Source: Xanthostigma xanthostigma (taxonomy: Eukaryota; Arthropoda; Insecta; Raphidioptera; Raphidiidae). Taken from it: a DNA stretch of 64,000 nucleotides. Below the pieces are notes generated by a model, which saw nothing but the letters and a program-made list of their open reading frames with translations, ran no database searches and was not told where the DNA came from. Each line of letters opens with the position of its first letter. The stretch's first letter is position 1. A program made the position numbers and the translations under genes. The stretch is from NCBI GenBank assembly GCA_963575645.1, contig OY754466.1, forward strand, positions 46,718,001-46,782,000, read 5' to 3'. Below, piece after piece: positions 24,779 to 35,280 of this stretch.

Positions 24779-25524
24779 CAATAGATCATTAAATACTCGA
24801 ATATTTTGATGTAAATTAATAACGCCTAATTTAAAGTTTAATAGTTCAATGTATTTGTTCCAGAGCACAATAAAAAAAGACCCAAAAAAGAAACGGACCG
24901 AATATATTTTTCTCATAAAATCTAACAACTATATTTCTTTCGAGTTGTAAAAAAGACGCGGCTTTTTAAATAAGATTTTTAAGATGACTTAGTCATTAAA
25001 ATAATCCATGCGTAAATCACATAAGTGTTTGAGATGGTGTCGGTTTTTTTTATAATGCAGTCATTTTAAACTGGTGTAACTGTCATATATATTAATACGC
25101 TAAGGTTAAGATGTTTGCCTCCTTTTTTAGAAAAAAACCTCACAATTTCTCCACATAAATTATATATCATTTTACAGATAATTGCTTGCTCTACTGACAT
25201 CGACAACTAAAAAATGTATTATTGTTTTTGTGTTTGTAAATTAATGAATTATTAAACTTATATATGTAGATATACATTAAGACACAGTACAGCAACGCTG
25301 AACAACGTCTGCCATCTGACGGCTTTAATTTTGAAACAACTTCAACACTTCGATCTGTCATCTGACCTTCATATTATAATACAACAAAAAGAAAAACGTT
25401 GTCAGCTGTGTGCAAAATTAGAAACGAATTGACTACCTGCAATCATATTTAAAAAATAATTTTGTAAAGTGATAATTATTATAGGTACTTATTTAGTGCG
25501 AATAATTCGCACAGGTCACACTAG

Positions 25525-26915
25525 GTACTTATTAATATACTTTATGTTTTAGATTGCCATTTAATCTGTTTTTATCATATACCGAGCAGAGGAATAAAAT
25601 CGCAATCGAACCATTAGGATGCAAACATATACTTCTGTCTTTTTTTAACTGGCAAGAGCTCGTTGGTTCTGATTGGCTAGCGCCATAGATAAAGACATAC
25701 AACTTTTGATAAAGGGAGATATACTCCATGCTAATATATATTGTCGGAATAACCAAGGAATTACCTCGAAAAAAGAGACGCAATATATTTTCGATACGCT
25801 TTGTTGCCTTCGCTCACCGCACATTCAGTAAATAGACAATGCTTCATATAGTAATTATAAATGTATAGGTTTTATGTTTTTTTTTTAATTATAATCTTAC
25901 AGACTGGCTTCGCACGTTTGATCTCCACTTTAGAATCAATCTGACTTACACTCGGGTGAATCCGGGTTATAGATCTCTAAACTCTCCTCAAGAAATAAAC
26001 TATCAAATGGTGAAAATCGTATTCAAGTCTGTTCTGTATAGCGAATTGAATCCAATTTTCACCCGGACAAAGCTAGAACAGTTATTGTACTTCCTCAAGA
26101 AATACCTTCACCAGTCTGCAGAGATCAGAACCTGCGGGAACTCGAGGTTTGTGTTGGACGCTGTGTCCTCTCGATTATTTCCAAGCTCAGTGTTTTGTTT
26201 TAGCTTTTTTAGCGAAGCCATTTCAAAGCGCTCATGTGGTAGAAAGCCGGCGCATATTTGTGGAAGTACATGAGAAGTTTTTAATATGCTGTTAGAATGA
26301 CAAATGGATGAAGCGTTCGCGATTATATGTTTTATACACAGACTTTCCTATATTTGTTAGACTGTGAGACAGTGACCTTTTTCATCGCATCACACTTCGT
26401 TTTTTTTTTTCAATCATATTTTGTCTTGTCGCCTCTTAAATAATGTCATCATATTTCAAATTCTGGCGCCACAAATCTATACTAATATTATTGTAACAAA
26501 ACTGTTCTTGTTCGTGGTGGAAAATATTTATTTACAATAGCTAAACGTTAACAAAATAAACAAACAACTAAAAGTACTTCTCTATAACGTAACAGAAACA
26601 AAATAACAATTCTAACTAATAAAATAAAAGAGTAAGTAATGAAGAATATAAAGTCACTATTTATGTTCACAAAAACACTGTACAACTATAAACACAAGAT
26701 TATTTATATTGATCCAGTTTTATATAATTTCAATCAATGGTTTAACCACACTGCTCCCTCCGACATTTTGGTATAATTGTGACAATTATACCAAAATGTC
26801 GGGGGAGCTCGACACTACAGTTTTTGTAGGAAACATTTTTCGATTTGAGACACACCGGTTTGAAGTTCCCAATCCACTCCACTATAGCCATTTTATTAAA
26901 ATTTTAATGTTAACT
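25525..26915. other. Non-coding; one short palindrome
   Basis: The 105-aa frame at 25956-26273 and the 83-aa frame at 25532-25783 have no recognisable domain. A perfect short palindrome (cgacattttggtataattgt against its complement) lies at about 26751-26812. At 26476 tctatactaatatta resembles a Helitron 5' tip without the rest of the element. Confidence 0.4.
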
Positions 26916-26916
26916 G

Positions 26917-26921
26917 AAGGA
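26917..26921. repeat. 5-bp target duplication (left), AAGGA
   Basis: AAGGA immediately precedes the TG of the left LTR and is repeated at 31605-31609 after the CA of the right LTR. Confidence 0.9.
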
Positions 26922-27174
26922 TGTTGGATAAAACATCGCCGCTTTTTTTTGTTTATAATTAATTATTGCTTTTTGTTTATTATAAAAATATTTTTTTCAG
27001 TGTACTTTATCATTCAAATTTTATATTTAAATCGTTGAATAATAAATGTAAAAACATTATGTAATAAGAGTAACTTTTTGTAAAACAAATTCTTTTTCTT
27101 AAAATAAAATTTAATTGCTGTTTGAAACTTAAAAGAATTACATCTGAATATTTTTTCTTAAAAATAACCCTACA
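26922..27174 (+). repeat. Left LTR of the copia element
   Basis: Begins tgttggataaaacatcgcc and ends aataaccctaca. It contains AATAAA at 27041 and 27103 that could serve polyadenylation. It matches 31352-31604 throughout. Confidence 0.95.
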
Positions 27175-27176
27175 AA

Positions 27177-27190
27177 GGTTATGGGCCCAG
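27177..27190 (+). promoter_or_regulatory. Primer binding site, half-tRNA initiator-Met type
   Basis: GGTTATGGGCCCAG lies two bases after the left LTR. It is complementary to the anticodon arm of initiator tRNA-Met (the CAT anticodon reads as ATG here) rather than to a tRNA 3' end. Copia of Drosophila is known to prime from a cleaved half of this tRNA. Confidence 0.85.
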
Positions 27191-27245
27191 GTCGTGCCTG
27201 TGATAAAGTGAACTTATTAAAACATTTTTAATCAAGTATTTAACG

Positions 27246-30200
27246 ATGGCTTCTGGATTAAGCGTCATGATAGAAAAACTTTCCAAAGACAATTATGACA
27301 CGTGGCGGATTCATATGGAGGCAATATTAGTAAAAAACAACGCGTGGAGTTATGCTGAAGGTACCGCAATAAAACCTGAAGATGGAGCCGCCGCCCAAAC
27401 GTGGGATTTAGCCGATAAAAAGGCAAAAGCCGATATAGTGTTAGCTATGAATCCTTCGGAACTCTGTCACGTACGTCATTGTAAAACAGCTAACGAAGTC
27501 TGGACAAAATTGGAAGATATTTATCAGCCAAAGGGACCGGCAAGAAAAGCAACACTTCTGAAACAATTATTGTTTACAAAGATGGCTGAAGACGGTGACA
27601 TGGTTGAACATTTAAATACATTTTGTACGACTGTTGACAAATTAGCTGAAATAAAAATCGATGTCGCAGAGGATCTCTTAGCAATTCTCTTGTTATACAG
27701 TATTCCTGGAAGCTACGAAAACTTTCGGTGCGCAATAGAAACACGCGACACATTACCAACACCGGAAGCTCTCAAAATCAAACTTTTGGAAGAAGCTGAA
27801 GCTAGAAAGGGAATGAGAAAGGGACAAGAAACTCAGGAAGCATTTATCGCAAAATTTAAAAGAAATTCACGAAGTAATCAAAGCAATGTAAAGTCTGAAA
27901 CTGACAAAGAACACTCAAGTACGAACACAAATGATAATTCCACTTTCAATAGAAAAACTTACAAGTGCAATTACTGCCAAAAACCCGGTCATAAAGCTGC
28001 AAATTGCTGGAAAAAGGCAGCAGATAGAAGACATAAAGCTTGTAATACCGAGGAAGAAGCAATGTTTGCCTGCGTTCAGAAAATTGTACACAAGGCATCA
28101 ATTGCTGATGCACTGAGTACGACAACCATGATTGAAAATGAATGGTGCATTGATAGTGGAGCCACATCTCACATGTGCAATGACAAAAACAAATTTTCAG
28201 TACTGGAGCCAGTGGAAAATCAAAAAGTAAGATTAGCAATTGATGAAACAACAGAAGTCGAGGGAATTGGAACGGTTCGTCTTACTGTGCCAAATGGAGT
28301 CGACGTTGGTATAATAAGACTCGAAAAGACATTGTATGTACCGAATTTAAAAACAAATCTATTGTCTATTTCTAAGGCTGTGACTGGTGGAAAGGAAGTC
28401 ATATTTACTGAAGAGCAAGCTATTATCAAAAATAAACAAAATAAAATCGTAGCTGTAGCACAAAGAAAAAATGATTTGTATTTTATTGAACCGTTTCAAG
28501 AAATCGCATCGACAGCAAAAGATGAGATGGGACAGTTAGAGAGTTGGCACTGGCGTTATGGACACCTAAATGAGGCTGATATGAAAGCTCTAATATCAAA
28601 ATCAATGGTAACCGGCATTACAATGAATTCAAATGAAAAACTATCGATCTGTGAAGTTTGTATCAAAGGGAAGCAAACTGTAGTGCCATTCAAATCATCA
28701 AAAAATAGAGCAAAAAATATACTGGATCTAATCCATTCGGATGTATGTGGACCTATGAGAGTTCAGTCTATTGGTGGAGCACGCTATTTCGCAACCTTTA
28801 TTGACGATAAATCAAGATGGGTTCAAGTATATTTTCTGAAATCAAAATCTGAAGTGAAGGAAGCTTTTAAAAAGTATAAGGCATTAGTAGAAAATTTGAA
28901 GGAACGAAAAATAAAGGTTCTCAGAACGGATAATGGCCTGGAATACTGTGCGGAAGATTTCAATAAGGAGCTCGAAACCTGGGGAATACAACGGCAACGC
29001 ACCGTGGCGTACACTCCACAGCAGAACGGGGTTGCAGAGCGAATGAACCGAACATTAGTAGAAATGGCAAGATGCATGTTGTTACAATCCGATTTGAAAG
29101 TTAGTTTTTGGGCAGAAGCGATCTCAACTGCTGCCTACTTACGAAACAGATGTCCAACAAAAAGTCTTGTCAGTACTACACCGTATGAAGTTTGGTTTAG
29201 CAGGAAGCCGAATGTATCACATTTCAAAATTTTTGGCTGTAAAGCGTATGCACTGGATAAAACACCTGGAAAAGATAAATTCAAAGCTAAATCCAAAGAA
29301 TGTATTTTCGTCGGGTACTCTGATGAATCAAAGGCATACAGACTTTGGGACAGCGAATTCAAGAAAATAATCAAAGGTAGGGATGTAAAATTTATTGAAA
29401 AATCTGTTTTAGGTGTGAAAGAAATCAAGAATAATTTTCTGGAACTGGAAGATGACACAAACGAATATAATAAAAAATTAGATGAAATGAAGGTTCAAGA
29501 AACAAGTCGTGAAGAAGATCTTGAAGATGAAGAGAATCCTGAAGATTTTCAACAACTCCAAGAATTCAAATCTGAAGAGTCGGAAAGTGAAAGTAGCGTA
29601 GAAGAAAATGAAAATTTACGAAAACCGCCTATCACTGCAGTTGAACCTGAAAATGTCACTTTCAAGAGGGATCCAGGGAGACCAAGGCTGGAACGAACAG
29701 GGAAGCCAGGAGCTCCAAGAAAAATTTACTCAAGAGCACGACATTATTCATGTCAAGCTCAGTTGGCCTATGAAGAGATCACCTGCCCAAGTGTTGAGGA
29801 AGCATTAAGCGGTCCAAACGCAAAAGAGTGGAGACAGGCGATGAAAACAGAATTTGAAGAGCTGAGTAAGAGTGGTGCTTGGGAGTTAGTCGTGCGACCA
29901 AAGAATAGATCTGTAATTGGATGCAGATGGGTCTTAAGGACAAAATTTAATGAAGATGGAACTATTGAAAGAAGAAAAGCTAGACTAGTTGCAAAAGGCT
30001 ATAGTCAGCAACCTGGAATTGATTACCGAGAAACTTTTGCACCGGTGGCAAGAATGAGCTCAATTCGCATTCTGGTGGCACTAGCAGTGCAATGGAACCT
30101 TCAACTGTATCAATTGGATGTGGTGATGGCATTTATTAACGGGGATCTCGAAGAGGACCTGTATATGGAACAAGCAGAAGGTTTTGAAATAAAATGTCAA

Positions 30201-31361
30201 AAAGATACTGTCTACAAGTTGAAGAAATCTCTATACGGCTTGAAACAGGCAAGCAGACAATGGTATGCCAAATTGAGCCAAGTACTAGAGGAACTGGGAC
30301 TGAGATGCACAGATTCCGATAAATGTTTTTATTTCTTTAAAAATTATGAATGTACTCTACTCTTATTAGTCTATGTTGATGATCTTATTATAGCGACGAA
30401 TAAGTCAGAGCAATTCGCAAAACTTAAAGAAAAATTAAGTGAAAATTTCAAAATGAAAGATCCTGGACGATTGAAATACTGTCTGGGAATAGAATTCAAA
30501 CATGATTTAAATAAAAACCTAGTCATTATGACACAACATAAATACATTCAAGATGTTCTGGAACGTTACGATATGATCGATGCAAAGTCGTCAACTACAC
30601 CCCTGGAACCAAAAATAAAATTATCTAAAAATTCAGAAATCGAAAATAATGACGAAATTACTTCACAAGCTTATCAGTCATTAATTGGGGCATTAATGTA
30701 TGTGACCGTCGGAACGAGACCAGACATAGCATATAGTGTCAGTATGCTAAGTCGATTCAACAATAATCCAACAATGGAACATTGGAATGCTGCAAAAAGA
30801 GTGCTTCGATACCTAGGAGGCACTAGTCATCACGGATTAATATTCAATAAAACCGCCGGCACTCTAGAAGGATTCGTTGACTCTGATTGGGCAAGTAATA
30901 TAGACGACAGAATTTCTCAAACTGGATTTGCTTTTAAACTCAGCGGAGCGGCAATAACATGGGAATCACGAAAACAAAAGAGTGTAGCTCTTTCTAGCGT
31001 AGAAGCAGAATACATGGCACTTTCTGAATCTGTTAAGGAAGCAGTTTACCTACGAAGTTTTCTGAAGCAAATCGGATTCATTGAAAATGATGAAAAAGGA
31101 GTTAAGTTGTATTGTGACAGTCAGGGTGCTCAAAAATTAATGAAGAATCCAATACACCACTCACGCACCAAGCATATTGATGTAAGGTATCACTACGTTA
31201 GAGAGATATATGAAAAAGGGCTCATTGATATAGAATACTTACCGACAACCGATATGATTGCTGACGTGCTGACAAAAAGTCTCTGCGGACCGAGTCATCA
31301 CAACTGCTTACACGGATTAGGTGTAAAGGATACACGCGTCGAGAGGGGGTTTGTTGGATAA
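27246..31361 (+). CDS. Copia-type Gag-Pol polyprotein
   Basis: The single 1371-residue frame carries, in order: a copia-type Gag region (about 1-220); a CCHC zinc knuckle (CNYCQKPGHKAANC, about 240-253) that binds RNA; an aspartic protease with WCIDSGATSHMC (about 299-310); a GAG-pre-integrase domain with HWRYGHL and CEVCIKGK (about 430-480); an integrase core with acidic residues in HSDVCGP (about 497), RTDNGLEY (about 560) and QNGVAER (about 597); reverse transcriptase from about 870, with YGLKQASRQWY and the catalytic YVDDL (about 1042-1046); and RNase H with VDSDWAS and SSVEAEYMAL (about 1210-1258). Length and order are those of full Ty1/copia polyproteins, and no stop or frameshift is visible. 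The start ATG has G at +4. The last codons and the stop lie 10 bp inside the right LTR. Confidence 0.95.
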   Translation: MASGLSVMIEKLSKDNYDTWRIHMEAILVKNNAWSYAEGTAIKPEDGAAAQTWDLADKKAKADIVLAMNPSELCHVRHCKTANEVWTKLEDIYQPKGPARKATLLKQLLFTKMAEDGDMVEHLNTFCTTVDKLAEIKIDVAEDLLAILLLYSIPGSYENFRCAIETRDTLPTPEALKIKLLEEAEARKGMRKGQETQEAFIAKFKRNSRSNQSNVKSETDKEHSSTNTNDNSTFNRKTYKCNYCQKPGHKAANCWKKAADRRHKACNTEEEAMFACVQKIVHKASIADALSTTTMIENEWCIDSGATSHMCNDKNKFSVLEPVENQKVRLAIDETTEVEGIGTVRLTVPNGVDVGIIRLEKTLYVPNLKTNLLSISKAVTGGKEVIFTEEQAIIKNKQNKIVAVAQRKNDLYFIEPFQEIASTAKDEMGQLESWHWRYGHLNEADMKALISKSMVTGITMNSNEKLSICEVCIKGKQTVVPFKSSKNRAKNILDLIHSDVCGPMRVQSIGGARYFATFIDDKSRWVQVYFLKSKSEVKEAFKKYKALVENLKERKIKVLRTDNGLEYCAEDFNKELETWGIQRQRTVAYTPQQNGVAERMNRTLVEMARCMLLQSDLKVSFWAEAISTAAYLRNRCPTKSLVSTTPYEVWFSRKPNVSHFKIFGCKAYALDKTPGKDKFKAKSKECIFVGYSDESKAYRLWDSEFKKIIKGRDVKFIEKSVLGVKEIKNNFLELEDDTNEYNKKLDEMKVQETSREEDLEDEENPEDFQQLQEFKSEESESESSVEENENLRKPPITAVEPENVTFKRDPGRPRLERTGKPGAPRKIYSRARHYSCQAQLAYEEITCPSVEEALSGPNAKEWRQAMKTEFEELSKSGAWELVVRPKNRSVIGCRWVLRTKFNEDGTIERRKARLVAKGYSQQPGIDYRETFAPVARMSSIRILVALAVQWNLQLYQLDVVMAFINGDLEEDLYMEQAEGFEIKCQKDTVYKLKKSLYGLKQASRQWYAKLSQVLEELGLRCTDSDKCFYFFKNYECTLLLLVYVDDLIIATNKSEQFAKLKEKLSENFKMKDPGRLKYCLGIEFKHDLNKNLVIMTQHKYIQDVLERYDMIDAKSSTTPLEPKIKLSKNSEIENNDEITSQAYQSLIGALMYVTVGTRPDIAYSVSMLSRFNNNPTMEHWNAAKRVLRYLGGTSHHGLIFNKTAGTLEGFVDSDWASNIDDRISQTGFAFKLSGAAITWESRKQKSVALSSVEAEYMALSESVKEAVYLRSFLKQIGFIENDEKGVKLYCDSQGAQKLMKNPIHHSRTKHIDVRYHYVREIYEKGLIDIEYLPTTDMIADVLTKSLCGPSHHNCLHGLGVKDTRVERGFVG
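31341..31349 (+). promoter_or_regulatory. Polypurine tract of the copia element
   Basis: gagaggggg followed by tt immediately upstream of the right LTR, the expected plus-strand primer position. Confidence 0.8.
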
Positions 31362-31604
31362 AACATCGCCGCTTTTTTTTGTTTATAATTAATTATTGCT
31401 TTTTGTTTATTATAAAAATATTTTTTTCAGTGTACTTTATCATTCAAATTTTATATTTAAATCGTTGAATAATAAATGTAAAAACATTATGTAATAAGAG
31501 TAACTTTTTGTAAAACAAATTCTTTTTCTTAAAATAAAATTTAATTGCTGTTTGAAACTTAAAAGAATTACATCTGAATATTTTTTCTTAAAAATAACCC
31601 TACA
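31352..31604 (+). repeat. Right LTR of the copia element
   Basis: Same 253 bp as the left LTR, followed by the second copy of AAGGA (31605-31609). Confidence 0.95.
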
Positions 31605-32144
31605 AAGGAGATTTATTTGGTTGAGGAACAATTGAAAATAAGCTTTACCAGTGTATCGCTTGTGGCCAACGTTTCGAAAAATATATTTTCATCATCAGGG
31701 CCTATGAACATGTATAATATTCGTTACATATATTATTATAATTTCTAACTTACATTATAAACATTATAGATAGATAATACTAAAAGCTATAACATACCTC
31801 AATGCAAGTTAAGATGGTAAATTGTAAAAAATAATTCTAATATACATGATCATTTATTATGAATCTCGACAAATTAAATTTAAAATTATCATAAAACAGT
31901 TTTCTTATAAAATTGTTCTGTCAATTGTGCAAATAATATTGTACTAATGTATAAGAAAGGCTATCTCTATACAAACTGCATTTTGTTTACAAGTTAGAAT
32001 TAGAAATTATAATAATATATGTAACGAATATTATACATGTTCATAGGCCCTGATGATGAAAATATATTTTTCAAAACGTTGGCCACAAGCGATACACTGG
32101 TAAAGCTTATTTTCAATTGTTCCTCAACCAAATAAATCTCCTTC
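31605..32144. mobile_element. Foldback element (main part), split at its tip by the copia insertion
   Basis: The sequence from gatttatttggttgaggaac to attataatttctaactt is mirrored at 31999-32144, with arms of about 140 bp. Its first bases (tgaagga) lie at 26915-26921 on the other side of the copia element. Each arm holds a hammerhead-like core: minus strand CTGATGA (31698-31692) to GAAAC (31675-31671), and plus strand CTGATGA (32050-32056), where GAAAC has mutated to AAAAC. Confidence 0.85.
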
Positions 32145-32269
32145 AATACATATTTTGGAACAAAACTTCTACTAACAATTTAATGTTAACATTAAAACGT
32201 GTATTTATTTCGTACACTATTATTTTCACAGTTCATTTATTTATTTATCTCAGCAGTTACCTCAGTACT

Positions 32270-32400
32270 ATTTAGAATGGATCTTCAGAATGAACATTAT
32301 CGCGTTAAAATAAAAGCGCTTTTCGTGGAGACCAATTTTCCAGCATAAGTCGACGGAAAAACCGTAGCAATCTACAAATTCAGGCGAGGCCGAACGGGCC
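32270..32400 (+). repeat. Dispersed repeat, short copy of the family at 13126-14040
   Basis: Shares tttagaatgga, gcttttcgtggaga-like, taagtcgacggaaaaa and caatctacaaattcaggcga with that region, in the same order. Confidence 0.55.
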
Positions 32401-32553
32401 GGACATTGCTTCTTTCCAAATTTCATGATTTTAGGTCGACGGGAAGTACCCTATAGGTTTTGATTCCCAAGAGTCTTGACAGACAGACGGACGGGCAACA
32501 AAGTGATCCTATAAGGGTTCCTTTTTTCCTTTTGAGGAACGGAACCCTAAAAA
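32401..32553 (+). repeat. LINE-like 3' tail, copy 1
   Basis: Contains catgattttaggtcgacggg, gacagacagacggacgggca and gtgatcctataagggttcc, then ggaaccctaaaaa. Similar tails are at 47396-47521 (plus) and 49576-49700 (minus). This word order resembles a very common lepidopteran interspersed repeat, which I take to be a LINE/RTE 3' end; the class is inference. Confidence 0.6.
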
Positions 32554-32576
32554 GAATTTAACACGGTACAATATAT

Positions 32577-32615
32577 CATCTATACCACGCGGACGAAGTC
32601 GCGGGCAAACCGCTA
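32577..32615 (+). mobile_element. Helitron 3' end fragment
   Basis: accacgcggacgaagtcgcg followed by ggcaaaccgctagt: a short GC-rich hairpin followed by CTAG and T, the pattern of Helitron 3' termini. No 5' end was located. Confidence 0.5.
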
Positions 32616-33040
32616 GTCAATTATAAATAATTAGTGTAGTTAAAAAAACATTAAACATTTAAGAAACGCGTATCGTTCATTTTTGTTATTTCGCACACGC
32701 GATTTATAATATTACTTACTTTTAGATAATTTCATGAATGGACTAAACTATATGACGTAAGATAAACCGTGCTAATCTAAACTATAATAAATGTATATGA
32801 TAACGAAATCTATTAATAGATACAAGACACGATTCTATCTTCCTTGTTACTTCTATCTAGAGGAAAATAGATAAATATTAATTTATCGTATAATAAAATT
32901 TATAGATGTGTGCTCATTTATATCAAATACTTGAACGCTTAGCGTGTGCTGAGCAATTATGTAACTTATACAGTCTAATCAAATAAATTATCGCGGCTTC
33001 GCTCCCGTGAATGTCACTTTTCCCCGCAGCACACTGGAAC
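32616..33040. other. AT-rich non-coding stretch
   Basis: Nothing recognised; the 67-aa minus frame at 32923-33126 overlaps the next foldback element. Confidence 0.4.
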
Positions 33041-33790
33041 CAGGCAGTACTCAAAACTAGATTTTCGAAATAGTCTAGTTCACATGTTTCTTTTTGATGA
33101 ATTCCAAGTCCGAAAATTATGATCATGGTGTCATTTGATTCGGAATGACACCTAGAAACTTAAAAAAAAAATTAAAGTGGGGTACGAAAATATTGCAAAA
33201 GTTATAAACATTTTAATAAAAACAGAAGAGTTTGGTTTTTTGCGAATATCTCAAAAACTATTGCAGATATTTGAAATTATAAAAAAGACTCTGAAAGAGC
33301 AAGAAATTTTCTACATAAAAGTCCCACCTCCCGGAAATCTACCACCAATATTTTTAATTTTTAATTTTATTTTAAAGGTGAAAATATAATTTTTTCTATT
33401 TTTTATACGACAAGCTAAAAAACAAGAAAATATTGAAAATTATATAAAAAAAATTGGCCCTATTTTCACCGCTCAATTAAAATTAGAAATATTGGTGGTA
33501 GAGTTCCGGGAGGTGGGACTTTTTTGTAGGAAATTTCCTGCTGTTTTAGAATCCTTTTTTGTGATCTCAAATATCTGCAATAGTTTTTGAGATATTCGCA
33601 AAAAACCAAACCTCTTTTTTTACAAAAATGTTTATAACTTTTGTAATTTTTTCGTCCCCCACTTCAATTTTCTCAAAAAGTTTCTAGGTGTCATTCCGAA
33701 TCGAATGTCACCATGATCATAATTTTCGATGAAGTAGGACTGGAATTCATTAAAAAGGGACATGTGACCTAGACTAGAATTTTTAAAACG
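33041..33790. mobile_element. 750-bp imperfect foldback element
   Basis: The tips (ctagattttcgaaatagtct; catgtttctttttgatgaat) are mirrored at the right end, and the arms continue through attatgatcatggtgtcatt, gcgaatatctcaaaaactat and cccacctcccggaa to an AT-rich centre near 33430. The arms are diverged by many point changes. The 70-aa frame in the left arm is element sequence. Confidence 0.8.
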
Positions 33791-34433
33791 TATTTATCAT
33801 TGGTCATTAGTGCACTTATAAAATCATTCTTAAATATAAAGTATAACATTTAAATCAGTTTGGCGGCTTAGCGGAAAATAGTTTTATTATTATTGTTGGA
33901 AAGAACTAAAATATTGTTGCGTACGTTCGATTAGAGCAATTCAAATCTTTGTGGTTTATCGAAATCCCGAAAAAGGCTTCCTTTAGTGTGACAGACATTA
34001 ATGGCGGTGACGCAACAAGTTAATTTCAGTCCAGGTGTGGTCGTGATCTATACACTCTGATAGTTTGGCTTTGATTTTTAAAATTAAGATGACAATAGAA
34101 TAATCTCAGATGAATCATTTTTACATTAATGTTGGGTCAGACCTTAACTGTTTTCTCTTTTTTCTTCATCCTATATGGAAAGCGCGTGTCATTTCAGTGT
34201 CAATTCGTCACGTATTCTTGTAAAGAATACAAGAATAATAAATATGGCTCGGTGACATCAGACGGTATTAATACACTCTATACGGAATACATAGCATATT
34301 TATTAGAAATATGTCATTGAGTTGAAATTTTTTTTTGAGTTGCTTGAAAACAAATCTATTCATTGATTACTATTTTTAACTAAACTCTTGTTCAAAATTA
34401 ATGCACAACTCTGTTTTTCAGCTGTGTTATTGG
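33791..34433. other. Non-coding, nothing recognised
   Basis: The 63-aa frame at 34129-34320 has no recognisable domain. Confidence 0.4.
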
Positions 34434-34434
34434 C

Positions 34435-35280
34435 CAGGGGCGGATGGGCTCAACTATTCCGACAATGGGGCAAGCGGAGCGGTGCCCCGGGGCCCCCGAC
34501 GAAAAGGGGCCCCGACAGAAGCCTCTTTTCTATGCCTACTTTTTAGGAATTCGAAGGTGTCCACACTCGTTTTTGATTTTTGGAACACTTCCACAAATTA
34601 CCTCTAGAATTGTATGTAAAAAAAACGAGTGTGCTTTAGACCACACAACTGAAGTAAAACTTCTTCCTGCCATAATGTGTTATTATTCACCCGAAAATTC
34701 ACAAAATATGAACTTTAAAATGAATTTACAATTTTATTCACTTTAAAAGTACCTACAATATTAATTTATAAAATTGTTCAAAAACGAAATAAACAGTCTA
34801 ATGTAAGAAGAAAGAAATATAAACGTAAAGATAATGAAACAAAAGTAATACATTGCAATTTTTTAGCTCCATTTGATTTTAAGCGTAAATCTTTATGAAA
34901 TATTATCTAGCTCTGCAAGTTAAGTAGGTTTTTTCTGTTACCCGGTAGCGCCACTGGCAAGTAAAGTATGTGTCATTCTATTGTTAGTACTGCTTATATT
35001 TTCGGCCTCCTGATGGCGCCACTAGCCAGTAAAGTATTTGTCATCCTCTTTCTATCTTCACTAACTTATATCTCCCTCTCAACTTCCGTTCGCCTCGCCC
35101 GATCACACTTCCGTGTATCTCTCGTCACGCATTCACCAGCTTACTCCCCAAGTCAAGCGTGCGTAAAGAAGTTTTACTTCAAAAACCATTGCAAAAAAGC
35201 ACTTTTTAAAATCTACGTAGGGGGCCCCAATTTTACTTCTTGCCTCGGGGCTCCCGAGGTTCTAGTTTCGGCCGTGCCGG
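34435..35280. mobile_element. Possible hAT-like element carrying a nested dispersed repeat
   Basis: It starts caggggcggatgggctc and has GC-rich patches rich in ggggcccc near both ends (34470-34510 and 35220-35255), a pattern common in hAT-type non-autonomous elements. No target duplication was found, so the right end is approximate. The interior holds the dispersed repeat at 34617-35187. Small frames through the GC-rich ends are artefacts. Confidence 0.45.
34617..35187. repeat. Dispersed repeat, copy 2 of the TTTAGACCACAC family
   Basis: Begins aaaaacgagtgtgctttaga, ccacacaactgaagtaaaac and ends aagtcaagcgtgcgtaaaga followed by agttttacttca, collinear with 5411-6052. The middle shares atctccctctcaacttccgt-type sequence. 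Confidence 0.7.

Larger units (their letters stand above)
22358..25524. mobile_element. 3.2-kb DNA-transposon-like element with 440-590 bp terminal inverted repeats
   Basis: Left tip ctagggtgacctgtgcggat and the complement of the right tip (ctagtgtgacctgtgcg) begin inverted repeats that run to about 22951 on the left and from 25085 on the right. The left arm is longer because short segments containing cagatggc and cagcgttgctg are duplicated there. The interior shows no transposase frame and holds two hAT-type MITEs (23047-23237, 24487-24778). The element is therefore non-autonomous or decayed, and its superfamily is unknown. Confidence 0.75.
26922..31604 (+). mobile_element. Intact Ty1/copia LTR retrotransposon
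   Basis: The 4.68-kb element has two 253-bp LTRs that look identical by eye, TG...CA termini, a 5-bp AAGGA target duplication, a primer binding site, a polypurine tract and one uninterrupted gag-pol frame. Identical LTRs and an open frame point to recent insertion. It landed in the very tip of a foldback element whose remainder continues at 31605-32144. Confidence 0.95.

Noticed and set aside
25956-26273. 105-aa plus-strand frame
   Set aside because: Composition looks random and the region contains transposon-like words; no domain.
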